Of a stretch of 5,695 bases of DNA, positions 1 through 5,604 are shown one piece after another. This DNA comes from Bacillota bacterium (GTDB lineage Bacteria; Bacillota; Bacilli; Tumebacillales; Effusibacillaceae). A program made the position numbers and the translations under genes. Location of the stretch: positions 1 to 5,695 of the forward strand of contig JAGVBM010000353.1 of NCBI GenBank assembly GCA_020059765.1, read 5' to 3'. The notes beneath the pieces are model-generated. The model was not told the origin of the DNA. It ran no database searches and was given only the letters and a program-made list of their open reading frames with translations. Each line of letters starts with the position of its first letter. Positions within the stretch are counted from its first letter, which is position 1.

Positions 1-1662
1 CGCAGCCAACATCTGATTGGATATACCGAACAACGCCCACAGCGAATTGATTCCGCCGAAGGGATCAACAGCGCCTTGGTAAAGGATATAACCCCAGCCG
101 AGTGTCACCAATGCGGATGCGAGTACGTTATAGGTAAATACATTGGTTTTTGCGAAAGGCTTGTAAACGTTACCGATCAAATCTTGCAACATGAACCGAC
201 CAATCCGGGTTCCTGCATCGATTGTCGTCAAAATAAACACGGCTTCAAAGAGAATTGCAAAGTGGTACCAGAATGCTTTGGCACCAGCAAGGAAATTGGA
301 GAAGATTTCAGCCATTCCCACCGCCAGTGTCGGTGCACCACCGGTACGGGAAAGGACAGTTTTTTCACCGATATCCTTGGCTGCGTTAGTAATTTGATCT
401 GCGGAAATCGTGAACCCCCAAGACGAAATCTTTGCAGCGGCAGCGGTTGCATCGGCTCCGATCACTGCTGCAGGAGAGTTCATCGCAAAATAAAGTCCCG
501 GATCAAGGGCGGTGGCTGCAACCATGGCCATAATCGCAACACCGGATTCCATCAACATACCGCCGTATCCGATCATACGCGCATGCGATTCTTTTTCCAA
601 CATTTTCGGCGTCGTTCCGGATGAAACCAAGGAGTGGAATCCGGAAATTGCACCGCAGGCAATCGTAATAAATAAGAACGGGAACAGATTGCCGGCAAAT
701 ACCGGTCCGCTTCCATCGATAAAACGGCTGATCGCAGGCATCTTCAGATCCGGCATTACAATCAGGATACCGGCTGCCAGCAAGACAATCGTACCGATTT
801 TCAAGAAAGAGCTCAAGTAGTCGCGAGGTGCCAACAATAACCAAACCGGCAAAATCGACGCGATAAAGCCGTAAATGCCAATCATCACTGCCAATTGAGC
901 TGCGGTGAAAGTAAACATTTTTGCGAGAGTCGGGTCAGCCGCAACGAATTGACCAGCCCAAAGAGATATCATTAACAGAACAAAGCCGATGATCGAACCT
1001 TCCAAGACACGTCCGGGACGGATATAACGCATATAGATTCCCATGAACATCGCTATCGGAATCGTCATCGCGATGGTGAACACACCCCAAGGAGACTCGG
1101 CAAGCGCTTTCACCACGACAAGTCCAAGAACGGCAATAAGAATAATCATAATAGCCATAATTCCGATGGATGCGATCATGCCGCCAAACGGCCCAACTTC
1201 ATCCTTTGCAATCTGTCCTAAAGACTTACCGTTACGCCGCATGGAGGTCATCAAAATGATTCCGTCTTGAACGGCTCCTGCCAAGACAACACCGATAATA
1301 ATCCACAGGGTACCGGGAAGATAACCCATTTGAGCGGCCAAAATCGGTCCCACCAACGGGCCTGCACCTGCAATCGCAGCGAAATGATGACCGTACAACA
1401 CCCACTTGTTAGTCGGAACAAAGTCTTTTCCATCATTGTTAATTTCCGCCGGAGTTGCACGGTTGTCATTCAATTCAAATATTTTCTTGGCGATAAATTT
1501 ACTATAAAAGCGATAAGCGACAGCGTATGTGGTGACAGCGGCAATTACGAGCCAAGCTGCCGAAATGGTTTCCCCGTTTGACAACGCCAGTATCCCGAAG
1601 GCTGCCGCGCCCAACACGGAGATCGCTGTCCAAATTAAAATGGAAAGCAAACTTTTCTTCAT
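1..1662 (-). CDS. cstA: CstA/BtsT-family carbon starvation transporter (partial, C-terminus off window)
   Basis: Polytopic inner-membrane transporter of the CstA family, whose studied members import peptides (CstA) or pyruvate with protons (BtsT/YjiY). I translated 554 uninterrupted residues by hand; the frame leaves the window at base 1, so the C-terminus is missing (E. coli homologues are about 700 residues, Bacillus ones about 600). Family blocks visible: GHHFAAIAGAGPLVGP at residues 91-106, LAGAVQD at 127-133, SPWGVFT near 188, a GIYMRYIRPGR segment just after 200, LLAPRDYLSSFLKIGT near 270, SGFHSLVSSGTTPKM at 340-354, DAGTR at 483-487 and SNQMLAA at the edge. Nearly the whole chain is alternating hydrophobic segments. 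The ATG at 1662 (MKKSLL) is chosen because AAGGGGG lies 6 bases upstream; an in-frame ATG at 1668 abuts that ribosome-binding site and is unlikely. Several blocks (FVPTN, SPWGVFT, GIYMR, GISNQMLAA) read closer to BtsT than to E. coli CstA, so pyruvate is a real alternative substrate. Family is certain, substrate is not. Confidence 0.95.
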   Translation of the reverse strand, partial: MKKSLLSILIWTAISVLGAAAFGILALSNGETISAAWLVIAAVTTYAVAYRFYSKFIAKKIFELNDNRATPAEINNDGKDFVPTNKWVLYGHHFAAIAGAGPLVGPILAAQMGYLPGTLWIIIGVVLAGAVQDGIILMTSMRRNGKSLGQIAKDEVGPFGGMIASIGIMAIMIILIAVLGLVVVKALAESPWGVFTIAMTIPIAMFMGIYMRYIRPGRVLEGSIIGFVLLMISLWAGQFVAADPTLAKMFTFTAAQLAVMIGIYGFIASILPVWLLLAPRDYLSSFLKIGTIVLLAAGILIVMPDLKMPAISRFIDGSGPVFAGNLFPFLFITIACGAISGFHSLVSSGTTPKMLEKESHARMIGYGGMLMESGVAIMAMVAATALDPGLYFAMNSPAAVIGADATAAAAKISSWGFTISADQITNAAKDIGEKTVLSRTGGAPTLAVGMAEIFSNFLAGAKAFWYHFAILFEAVFILTTIDAGTRIGRFMLQDLIGNVYKPFAKTNVFTYNVLASALVTLGWGYILYQGAVDPFGGINSLWALFGISNQMLAA

Positions 1663-1819
1663 AAACATCCCCCTTTTTTAAAATTTTCAGACTAAATAGT
1701 GATGGTTAGACTTTGTTCGTAGATATACTTTCTATTTCGAGAACGAAAATTCCTCCTTTCCCCTCTCTTTCGCAGAGAAAATTTTTGATTCCCATTTTAA
1801 GGAAACAAATTTATAAGAA
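1663..1819 (-). promoter_or_regulatory. Leader/promoter region of the CstA/BtsT transporter
   Basis: Intergenic stretch that must carry the transporter promoter, read on the minus strand. I see no convincing -35/-10 pair; TATATC (around 1722-1727) is the best -10-like element but lacks a matching -35. Two small perfect inverted repeats are present: TCTCT/AGAGA (1764-1768 with 1774-1778) and TTTCG/CGAAA (1735-1739 with 1744-1748). Between them on the minus strand lies a full Shine-Dalgarno sequence, AAAGGAGG, about 85 bases before the real start and not followed by ATG, GTG or TTG at normal spacing. No clear catabolite-response (cre) palindrome was seen. The role of the repeats as operators is inference only. 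Confidence 0.4.
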
Positions 1820-1853
1820 AAGTCGAATCATGCAGAAGCGCATCATTCGACTT
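1820..1853 (-). terminator. Rho-independent terminator of the thiS-thiG-MBL unit
   Basis: Long hairpin. Nine base pairs (1820-1828 AAGTCGAAT with 1845-1853 ATTCGACTT), a C-C mismatch (1829/1844), then four more pairs (1830-1833 ATGC with 1840-1843 GCAT) and a six-base loop. On the minus strand it is followed by TTCTTATAA, a moderately U-rich tail. The upstream arm includes the last codons and TGA stop of the MBL gene, so the terminator is partly coding. It separates this unit from the transporter downstream. The T-run is weaker than ideal. Confidence 0.75.
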
Positions 1854-2496
1854 CATCTACGAACCGGCTCACGTTTCTGACAAAAGGATTCAGTTGTTTT
1901 TCCCGTTCGATGCTTGTTTCCTGACCATGCCCGGGGTACACCAAGGTATTGTCGGGGAGAGTGTACAATTTTGTCCGAATGCTGTGCAGCAGGGTTTCCC
2001 TATCGCCGCCAGGCAAATCGGTTCTCCCAATGCTTCCGTAAAACAGCGTATCTCCGGCAAACACCTGATCATTCAATATATATGCAACCGAGCCTGGAGA
2101 ATGACCAGGAACGTGAAGCACTAAAATTTCCGTTCCGCCAAAAAAAATCATGTCCCCTTCCGCAACGAATCGGTCAGCCGCTGGCCCCGTAATGTAACCG
2201 CCCCCTTGAGGCCATCTGCCGGATCCGTTCAGCATGGGATCGGTAAGCCAATCTCTTTCTTCCTGATGGATATAAACCGGGGCTCTCGTATGCTGCTTGA
2301 GCTGAGCCAAACCGCCGATATGGTCCAAGTGAGCGTGGGTCAACAGGATATGTGTGACCGAATAGCCTTCGATGGCATCCAGCACAATATCCGGTTGATA
2401 TCCCGGATCAAGCACGACTGCCGTATGTGTGGCCTCATCTGTGATCACATAACAATTGGTTTGAAACGCTCCTAACGAAAATCTTTGAATTTGCAC
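1843..2496 (-). CDS. MBL-fold metallo-hydrolase (glyoxalase II-like, YqgX type)
   Basis: Cytosolic metallo-beta-lactamase-fold hydrolase of 217 residues, close to the usual 205-215 of the YqgX/GloB-like group. The dinuclear metal site is complete: H54-x-H56-x-D58-H59, H132 in VPGHSPGS, bridging D149 in FAGDTLF, and H190 in YPGHG. YGSIGRTDLPGG (153-164) is typical of the glyoxalase II-like branch. Members hydrolyse thioesters or related esters, but the substrate cannot be read from sequence. The start is GTG at 2496-2494, whose first G is the last base of the thiG TAG stop (TAGTG), giving a one-base overlap and probable translational coupling. GGAGGG lies 12 bases upstream, rather far, which supports reliance on coupling. 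The beginning MQIQRFSLGAFQTNCYVI matches the family N-terminus. It is the last gene of a TPP-riboswitch unit although it is not a known thiamin enzyme. Family certain, function open. Confidence 0.93.
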   Translation of the reverse strand: MQIQRFSLGAFQTNCYVITDEATHTAVVLDPGYQPDIVLDAIEGYSVTHILLTHAHLDHIGGLAQLKQHTRAPVYIHQEERDWLTDPMLNGSGRWPQGGGYITGPAADRFVAEGDMIFFGGTEILVLHVPGHSPGSVAYILNDQVFAGDTLFYGSIGRTDLPGGDRETLLHSIRTKLYTLPDNTLVYPGHGQETSIEREKQLNPFVRNVSRFVDEVE

Positions 2497-3287
2497 TATT
2501 CGATCATTCCCTCCACAGGAGAAGAGGCACTGGCATAACGTTTCTTGGCAATTCGTCCCGCGAGATACCCTTTGCGTCCGGCCTGAACCGCAAGTTTCAT
2601 GGCCTCCGCCATCAACACCGGAGATTTCGCCGACGCAACGGCAGTATTGAGAAGCACTCCGTCTGCACCCAACTCCATGGCTAACGCCACATCGGACGGA
2701 GCCCCCACTCCGGCGTCAATAATGACGGGAACAGTCGCCTCTTCAATAATAAACTTGAGATAGTGCGGGTTAACAATGCCAAGACCGGATCCGATCGGTG
2801 AAGCGCCGGGCATAACTGCATGTGCCCCTGCTTTCTGCAAATGACGAGCCAAAATCGGATCGTCAGACGTATACGTCAGTACCGTAAACCCTTCTTCCAC
2901 AAGAATTTGTGTTGCCTTCAATGTTTCAATAGGGTCAGGCAACAATGTTTTCGGATTGCCGATCACTTCGACTTTGATCATATCACATAAACCGGACGCT
3001 TTCGCCAATCGTGCAATTCGCACAGCTTCCTCGGCTGTTGTGGCGCCGGCCGTGTTCGGCAGCAAAGTGAACTTTTTCAGATCCAACCGTTCCAGGAAGT
3101 TTGCTTCATGCGGATTCTCCAGATTCAGCCGACGAACGGCAAACGTCAATACTTCCGTTTCTGACACTTCCACCGCACGAGATTGGACAACAAGGTCGGA
3201 AAATTTTCCGGTGCCCAAAAACAACCGCGAAGAAAACTGATGGTCTCCGATTTTTAAAATGTCTTGCTGCTGAGTCATTTCTGCCAT
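2496..3287 (-). CDS. thiG: Thiazole synthase ThiG
   Basis: Cytosolic enzyme forming the thiazole phosphate half of thiamin from 1-deoxyxylulose 5-phosphate, dehydroglycine and sulfur delivered by ThiS thiocarboxylate. 263 residues, full length for the family (about 255-265). Visible landmarks: SRLFLGTGKF (20-29), the LPNTAGATTAEEAV segment (76-89), the Schiff-base lysine K105 in IKVEVIGN, VLTYTSDDP (near 135-143), MPGASPIGSGLG (near 160), VIIDAGVGAPSD (near 190) and GADGVLLNTAVA (near 208-219). This is the expected (beta/alpha)8 barrel of ThiG. The ATG at 3287 is preceded by AGGGGG with 7 bases between; a second in-frame ATG three codons on (MTQQQ) has no site of its own. It lies 18 bases after thiS, its sulfur donor, and overlaps the MBL gene by one base. 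No thiO, thiF or tenI is seen beside it. Confidence 0.98.
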   Translation of the reverse strand: MAEMTQQQDILKIGDHQFSSRLFLGTGKFSDLVVQSRAVEVSETEVLTFAVRRLNLENPHEANFLERLDLKKFTLLPNTAGATTAEEAVRIARLAKASGLCDMIKVEVIGNPKTLLPDPIETLKATQILVEEGFTVLTYTSDDPILARHLQKAGAHAVMPGASPIGSGLGIVNPHYLKFIIEEATVPVIIDAGVGAPSDVALAMELGADGVLLNTAVASAKSPVLMAEAMKLAVQAGRKGYLAGRIAKKRYASASSPVEGMIE

Positions 3288-3305
3288 TCCAAGTCCCCCT
3301 CATCC

Positions 3306-3506
3306 TCAACCGCCGCCTACAAAATGGACGATTTCAATTTTGTCACCCGGCGCCACTGGCGTTATCCCATATTTCTCGCGGGGAACGATGTCCAGATTAT
3401 GTTCGATGACAATCATTTTTTCGTTCAGACCGTAATGATTGACCACGTCCCATAACGTGTTGGCGCCAGGAATATGGGCGAGCTGCCCGTTAATCAGCAA
3501 TTCCAT
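3306..3506 (-). CDS. thiS: Sulfur carrier protein ThiS
   Basis: Ubiquitin-like sulfur carrier of 66 residues. Its C-terminal Gly-Gly is adenylated and converted to a thiocarboxylate, which ThiG uses as the sulfur source for the thiazole ring. The sequence ends EIVHFVGGG, the family signature, and begins MELLINGQ, with the expected small beta-grasp pattern between (VIEHN at 33-37, VPREKY at 41-46, PGDKIEIVHFVGGG at 53-66). The frame is open to an ATG at 3542, but the 12 extra residues are basic, match nothing in ThiS and have no ribosome-binding site. ATG 3506 gives the standard length, with AAAGGG 10 bases and GGGGAG 2 bases upstream. First gene after the TPP riboswitch and its terminator. 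The activating enzyme (ThiF or a MoeB-like protein) must lie elsewhere. Confidence 0.96.
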   Translation of the reverse strand: MELLINGQLAHIPGANTLWDVVNHYGLNEKMIVIEHNLDIVPREKYGITPVAPGDKIEIVHFVGGG

Positions 3507-3552
3507 GTCTCCCCGACCCTTTCTGTTCACTTGTCGATACATGATTCAAAGC

Positions 3553-3576
3553 AAAAACCGCCCTCACGGAAGGCGG
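3553..3576 (-). terminator. Expression-platform terminator of the TPP riboswitch
   Basis: Intrinsic terminator on the minus strand between aptamer and thiS. A seven-pair stem (3570-3576 with 3558-3564, CCGCCTT/AGGGCGG with one G-T pair) and a five-base loop are followed directly by TTTTT (3557-3553). GATTCA/TGAATC arms (3543-3548 with 3579-3584) can extend pairing around it. The upstream arm CCGCCTTCC can instead pair with GGGAAGTGACGG, which contains the 3' strand of aptamer helix P1 (3603-3607). This predicts the usual logic: without TPP an antiterminator forms, with TPP P1 is held and the terminator forms. The stem and T-run are seen; the switching is inferred. Confidence 0.88.
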
Positions 3577-3602
3577 CCTGAATCACAAAATTCAATCCCG
3601 TC

Positions 3603-3713
3603 ACTTCCCTACTGCTGGCATTACCCAGCCCCAGACGATACCCGTCTGACAGGTTCAAAGGGTTGAGGCTTCGCCTCTCTCAGCCATTCCGGAAACAGCA
3701 CCCCTAGTGAAGT
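3603..3713 (-). ncRNA. TPP riboswitch aptamer (THI box)
   Basis: Thiamin-pyrophosphate-sensing leader RNA upstream of thiS. Conserved pieces in order on the minus strand: P1 5' strand ACTTC (3713-3709), AGGGGTGC, GGCTGAGA (3685-3678), a small GGCgaaGCC hairpin, ACCCTTTGAACCTG, CTGGGTAATGCCAGC, and TAGGGAAGT closing P1 (3607-3603). GGCTGAGA and TAATGCCAGC are the hallmark pyrimidine- and pyrophosphate-sensing elements. It departs from the textbook aptamer in one place: between GAACCTG and CTGG, where two bases are usual, about 20 bases are inserted that fold as CAGACG/CGTCTG (3632-3637 with 3643-3648). There is also an extra A between CCAGC and GTAGGG. It controls the terminator at 3553-3576 and so the whole thiS-thiG-MBL unit. 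Confidence 0.96.
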
Positions 3714-3722
3714 AATAAAGTC

Positions 3723-3751
3723 AGTTTAGCAGAAACATCAAACACTGACAA
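3723..3751 (-). promoter_or_regulatory. Sigma-A-type promoter of the thi unit
   Basis: On the minus strand, TTGTCA (3751-3746, five of six to TTGACA) is followed by a 17-base spacer and TAAACT (3728-3723, four of six to TATAAT). Transcription would begin around 3716, just before the first strand of aptamer helix P1, which is the expected place for a riboswitch leader. The -35 directly follows the TAG stop of the upstream gene (3752-3754). GTCAGT/ACTGAC (3720-3725 with 3744-3749) overlaps the promoter and, followed by TTTATT, could weakly terminate that upstream gene. Confidence 0.65.
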
Positions 3752-4237
3752 CTAATGAACCGTAAGTTTTGAAATGGCAAAACCGGAAATTTGGTCGGCA
3801 AACAGAGTGAGTTCAGGCAATTCGATTATCTGTCCGGATGTGCGTATCGTCACTCTTTTCAATCCGATTAATGGAGCTGTATCAACCAATTCCAACTGTT
3901 GATCCGACTGTTCCGCCAAACGAAGCAGGTCGATTCGCAAGTTTGCCACCATGGAAGTGAGTTCCGGCACGAAAGAATCTTCCCCTTCCAATTCAAATGA
4001 CTCTGAATAGGAAGGGGCTATTTCGGTCAATTCCCCTTCTACCACTCCAATGGAGGTCAAGAACAGAACACGGCCCATTGTCCTGTTGTCCAATCTTTCA
4101 AGGACAACCCGTAACGATTCAATGGTCATCCACTTCATCGATGCACGATGTTCGTAACATTTGGGAAGCGAAGCACCAACAAAACGGTTTGTATCAGATC
4201 CTTGCGGCGAATGTTTCTCCGTCTGCTTATCCGGCAT
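3752..4237 (-). CDS. Unrecognised 161-residue protein, probably beta-rich
   Basis: I do not recognise this family. The first 33 or so residues (MPDKQTEKHSPQGSDTNRFV...) are polar and probably disordered. From M34/M37 on, the sequence alternates predicted strands and turns: MGRVLFLTSIGVVEGELTEI (54-73), an acidic stretch SFELEGEDSFVPE, a short helix LRIDLLRLAEQ, then VTIRTSGQIIELPELTLFADQISGFAI near the C-terminus. No signal peptide, membrane segment or cysteine cluster is seen. The pattern loosely recalls small beta-barrels of the Sm-like kind, a weak inference only. Start ATG 4237 is chosen because AGGAGGG (4248-4254) sits 10 bases upstream, directly after the stop of the preceding gene; ATGs at codons 34 and 37 have no ribosome-binding site but would retain the whole ordered part. 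It is cotranscribed with the CoA-binding gene, 18 bases apart. Confidence 0.8.
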   Translation of the reverse strand: MPDKQTEKHSPQGSDTNRFVGASLPKCYEHRASMKWMTIESLRVVLERLDNRTMGRVLFLTSIGVVEGELTEIAPSYSESFELEGEDSFVPELTSMVANLRIDLLRLAEQSDQQLELVDTAPLIGLKRVTIRTSGQIIELPELTLFADQISGFAISKLTVH

Positions 4238-4255
4238 GATGCCGACGCCCTCCTG

Positions 4256-4687
4256 TCAGATTTTTGCTTTCCCCAAAAGACGACGATGTTCAATCTTCAT
4301 GCATGCGTCTTGAATCGCCATTATCCCTGCGTCTTGGATGCGTTTGAACTGTTCGTCATTGACAATGCCGAGCTGCAGCCAGACTGCTTTTGGCTTATGT
4401 TTCATTTGCAACACTTGATCCACAACTTCGGGAATCTGTTCGCTTCGACGGAAAACGTCAACGATGTCTACAGGTCCTTCCACTTCCAGCAAAGACGGAT
4501 GGGCTTCCCTGCCTAAAACAGACTTTACTTTTGGATTGATCGGAATGATTTCATATCCCTGGGATTGGAGGTATTGTGCGACTTCGTTGCTCGGACGCGC
4601 TGGATCGTCGGACAGACCGACAACGCTAATGTTTTTCGATTCGCGAAGCAATTCCACAAGTTTTTGATCATTCGGATTTTGCTGCAT
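4256..4687 (-). CDS. YccU-family CoA-binding domain protein
   Basis: Small cytosolic Rossmann-fold protein of 143 residues, the size expected for the YccU/YneT group of CoA_binding domain proteins related to the nucleotide-binding part of succinyl-CoA synthetase alpha. Seen in order: ISVVGLSDDPARPSNEVAQYL (20-40), the CoA-binding loop with the first strand; GYEIIPINP (44-52); VDIVDVFRR (73-81); AVWLQLGI (101-108); and DACMKIEHRRL (127-137), close to the usual D-x-CMKIEH ending. The physiological role of these proteins is not established. The ATG at 4687 has GGGAGGG with 7 bases between, an excellent site. It is the first gene of a leftward unit with the unknown 161-residue protein. No convincing -35/-10 pair was found upstream. 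Confidence 0.93.
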   Translation of the reverse strand: MQQNPNDQKLVELLRESKNISVVGLSDDPARPSNEVAQYLQSQGYEIIPINPKVKSVLGREAHPSLLEVEGPVDIVDVFRRSEQIPEVVDQVLQMKHKPKAVWLQLGIVNDEQFKRIQDAGIMAIQDACMKIEHRRLLGKAKI

Positions 4688-4750
4688 AGAAAATCCCTCC
4701 CGATTAAAATCAACGACTATCTATTCATTTCGATAAAAAAAGACAGATTC

Positions 4751-4785
4751 ATGTCGAATTGATCAAGTATAATCGACATTTTTTT
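4751..4785. other. Hairpin with TATAAT in its loop and a following T-run
   Basis: Perfect seven-pair inverted repeat ATGTCGA/TCGACAT (4751-4757 with 4773-4779) with a 15-base loop, followed on the plus strand by seven T (4779-4785). Read rightward it looks like an intrinsic terminator, but no plus-strand gene precedes it. Read leftward, a T7 run (4740-4734) follows after about ten bases, in the leader of the CoA-binding gene. TATAAT on the plus strand (4768-4773) runs from the loop into the stem but has no -35 at normal spacing. Role unresolved: an operator, a bidirectional terminator or an attenuator are all possible. Confidence 0.5.
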
Positions 4786-4799
4786 GAACTTTTTTGATT

Positions 4800-4815
4800 T
4801 GTTTCACGTGAAATT
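4800..4815. promoter_or_regulatory. parS-like site (ParB/Spo0J-type)
   Basis: TGTTTCACGTGAAATT matches the Bacillus-type parS consensus TGTTNCACGTGAAACA at 14 of 16 positions, including the perfect 12-base palindrome TTTCACGTGAAA (4802-4813). In Bacilli such sites load the ParB (Spo0J) CTP-dependent clamp for chromosome segregation and lie mostly near the origin. The mismatches are the last two bases. No origin or par gene is in the window, so it could instead be a diverged site or an unrelated CACGTG operator between the two divergent genes. Confidence 0.5.
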
Positions 4816-4884
4816 CCCGTCACCATAAGAATTTCACGTCATTCTCTTTCACCTCAATCTTATTCTGCCCCAAATTCAGCCATT

Positions 4885-4913
4885 TTTACCGTGACATTCC
4901 GCACGATTATTTT
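4885..4913 (+). promoter_or_regulatory. Possible sigma-A-like promoter of the spore lipoprotein gene
   Basis: TTTACC (4885-4890) and TATTTT (4908-4913) with a 17-base spacer each match four of six consensus bases and would give a leader of about 30 bases. A forespore sigma-G promoter would be more expected for this gene family. The only sigma-G-like -10 (AATACTA, 4926-4932) is too close to the ribosome-binding site and has no -35. Weak call. Confidence 0.3.
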
Positions 4914-4949
4914 GCAACTGCAGGAAATACTACCATTGAGGTGATCATG

Positions 4950-5531
4950 ATGAAATCGAAAAAACGGGCTCCCCTGTTCATGCTTGCTGCAGCTTTGTTA
5001 GCATTGGCCGGATGCCGTCCCGCCGCGCAAAATCCAAATTTTGGAACCACCAAAGACGGATTCACTACACCGAGCCAGGATCGCACACCGCCAGGTGAAG
5101 GGAATCCTTCCGCCAAGGAAGCGCCCGGAATGCCCGGAAATCCCGATGAACAGAAAAACATGCGGGCTCCACAGCAAGGAAATCGAGCAACTACCTACGG
5201 AAACCCCTCTCAGCAAGCCGATCATATCGCCCAAGTATTAACCGGGATTCCCGGTGTGGAACAGGCTTATGTGCTGCTGCTGGGCAAACTCGCCTTGGTT
5301 GGCGTCGATTTGAAAGCTGACATCAGCGGTTCAAAAATCGATACGGTAAAGTATTCGGTCAAAGAAGCGGCGGAACGAACGGGTCCTGGATACAAAGTCG
5401 TCGTATCGGCAGATGTCGACACGGTGACGCGCATTCGCGAAATGAGCAGGGGAATTCGGGCCGGCCGTCCCATTTCTTCCTTTGCCGATGAAATTGCCGA
5501 CGTCTTAAGCCGCTTGTTGCCGGAAACCTGA
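4950..5531 (+). CDS. Sporulation lipoprotein, YhcN/YlaJ family
   Basis: Membrane-anchored lipoprotein of 193 residues. MKSKKRAPLF is the basic n-region, MLAAALLALAG the hydrophobic core, and LAGC the lipobox, with C22 the expected lipidated first residue. Residues 23-87 form a Pro/Gly/Gln/Asn-rich linker, probably disordered. Residues 88-193 are the conserved YhcN/YlaJ domain, with ADHIAQVLTGIPGVEQAYVLLLGKLALVGVDL (90-121), KVVVSADVDTVTRIREM (149-165) and a C-terminal FADEIADVLSRLLP. Family members in Bacillus are made in the forespore and found in spore membranes, where some affect germination. GAGGTGAT (4938-4945) is the ribosome-binding site; ATG 4950 gives 8 bases from its GAGG core, while the in-frame ATG 4947 and GTG 4941 lie closer and only add one to three residues. 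Divergent from the CoA-binding gene. Confidence 0.92.
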   Translation: MKSKKRAPLFMLAAALLALAGCRPAAQNPNFGTTKDGFTTPSQDRTPPGEGNPSAKEAPGMPGNPDEQKNMRAPQQGNRATTYGNPSQQADHIAQVLTGIPGVEQAYVLLLGKLALVGVDLKADISGSKIDTVKYSVKEAAERTGPGYKVVVSADVDTVTRIREMSRGIRAGRPISSFADEIADVLSRLLPET

Positions 5532-5581
5532 TCCAAACAAATGCCGCTTCCAGCAGACAAAATCCCGCAACCTAATTAACG

Positions 5582-5604
5582 AAAAACCCCCGCAGCAATG
5601 GGGG
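5582..5604 (-). terminator. G/C hairpin terminator downstream of the lipoprotein gene
   Basis: CCCCC (5587-5591) pairs with GGGGG (5600-5604) around an eight-base loop, with AAAAA (5582-5586) on the left. On the minus strand this is a hairpin followed by TTTTT, a clear terminator for leftward transcription. On the plus strand, where the lipoprotein gene needs a terminator, the expected T-run is absent: the bases after GGGGG are CCACTGAAAAAG, read here as the start of an insertion sequence. Confidence 0.75.

Noticed and set aside
76..624. 182-residue open frame on the plus strand
   Set aside because: Lies wholly inside and antisense to the conserved transporter; its Cys/His-rich, low-hydrophobic composition is that of a shadow frame, and no ribosome-binding site precedes it.
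3507..3542. N-terminal extension of ThiS from ATG 3542
   Set aside because: The 12 extra residues match nothing in ThiS, no ribosome-binding site precedes that ATG, and it would begin almost in the terminator.
4768..4773. TATAAT as a plus-strand promoter
   Set aside because: No -35-like hexamer at 15-18 bases upstream, and it lies within a hairpin followed by a T-run.
4926..4932. AATACTA as a sigma-G -10 element for the lipoprotein gene
   Set aside because: No sigma-G -35 at 17-18 bases, and the start of transcription would fall in the ribosome-binding site.
4907..5161. Minus-strand 84-residue frame
   Set aside because: Antisense to the lipoprotein signal peptide and linker; no ribosome-binding site or recognisable features.
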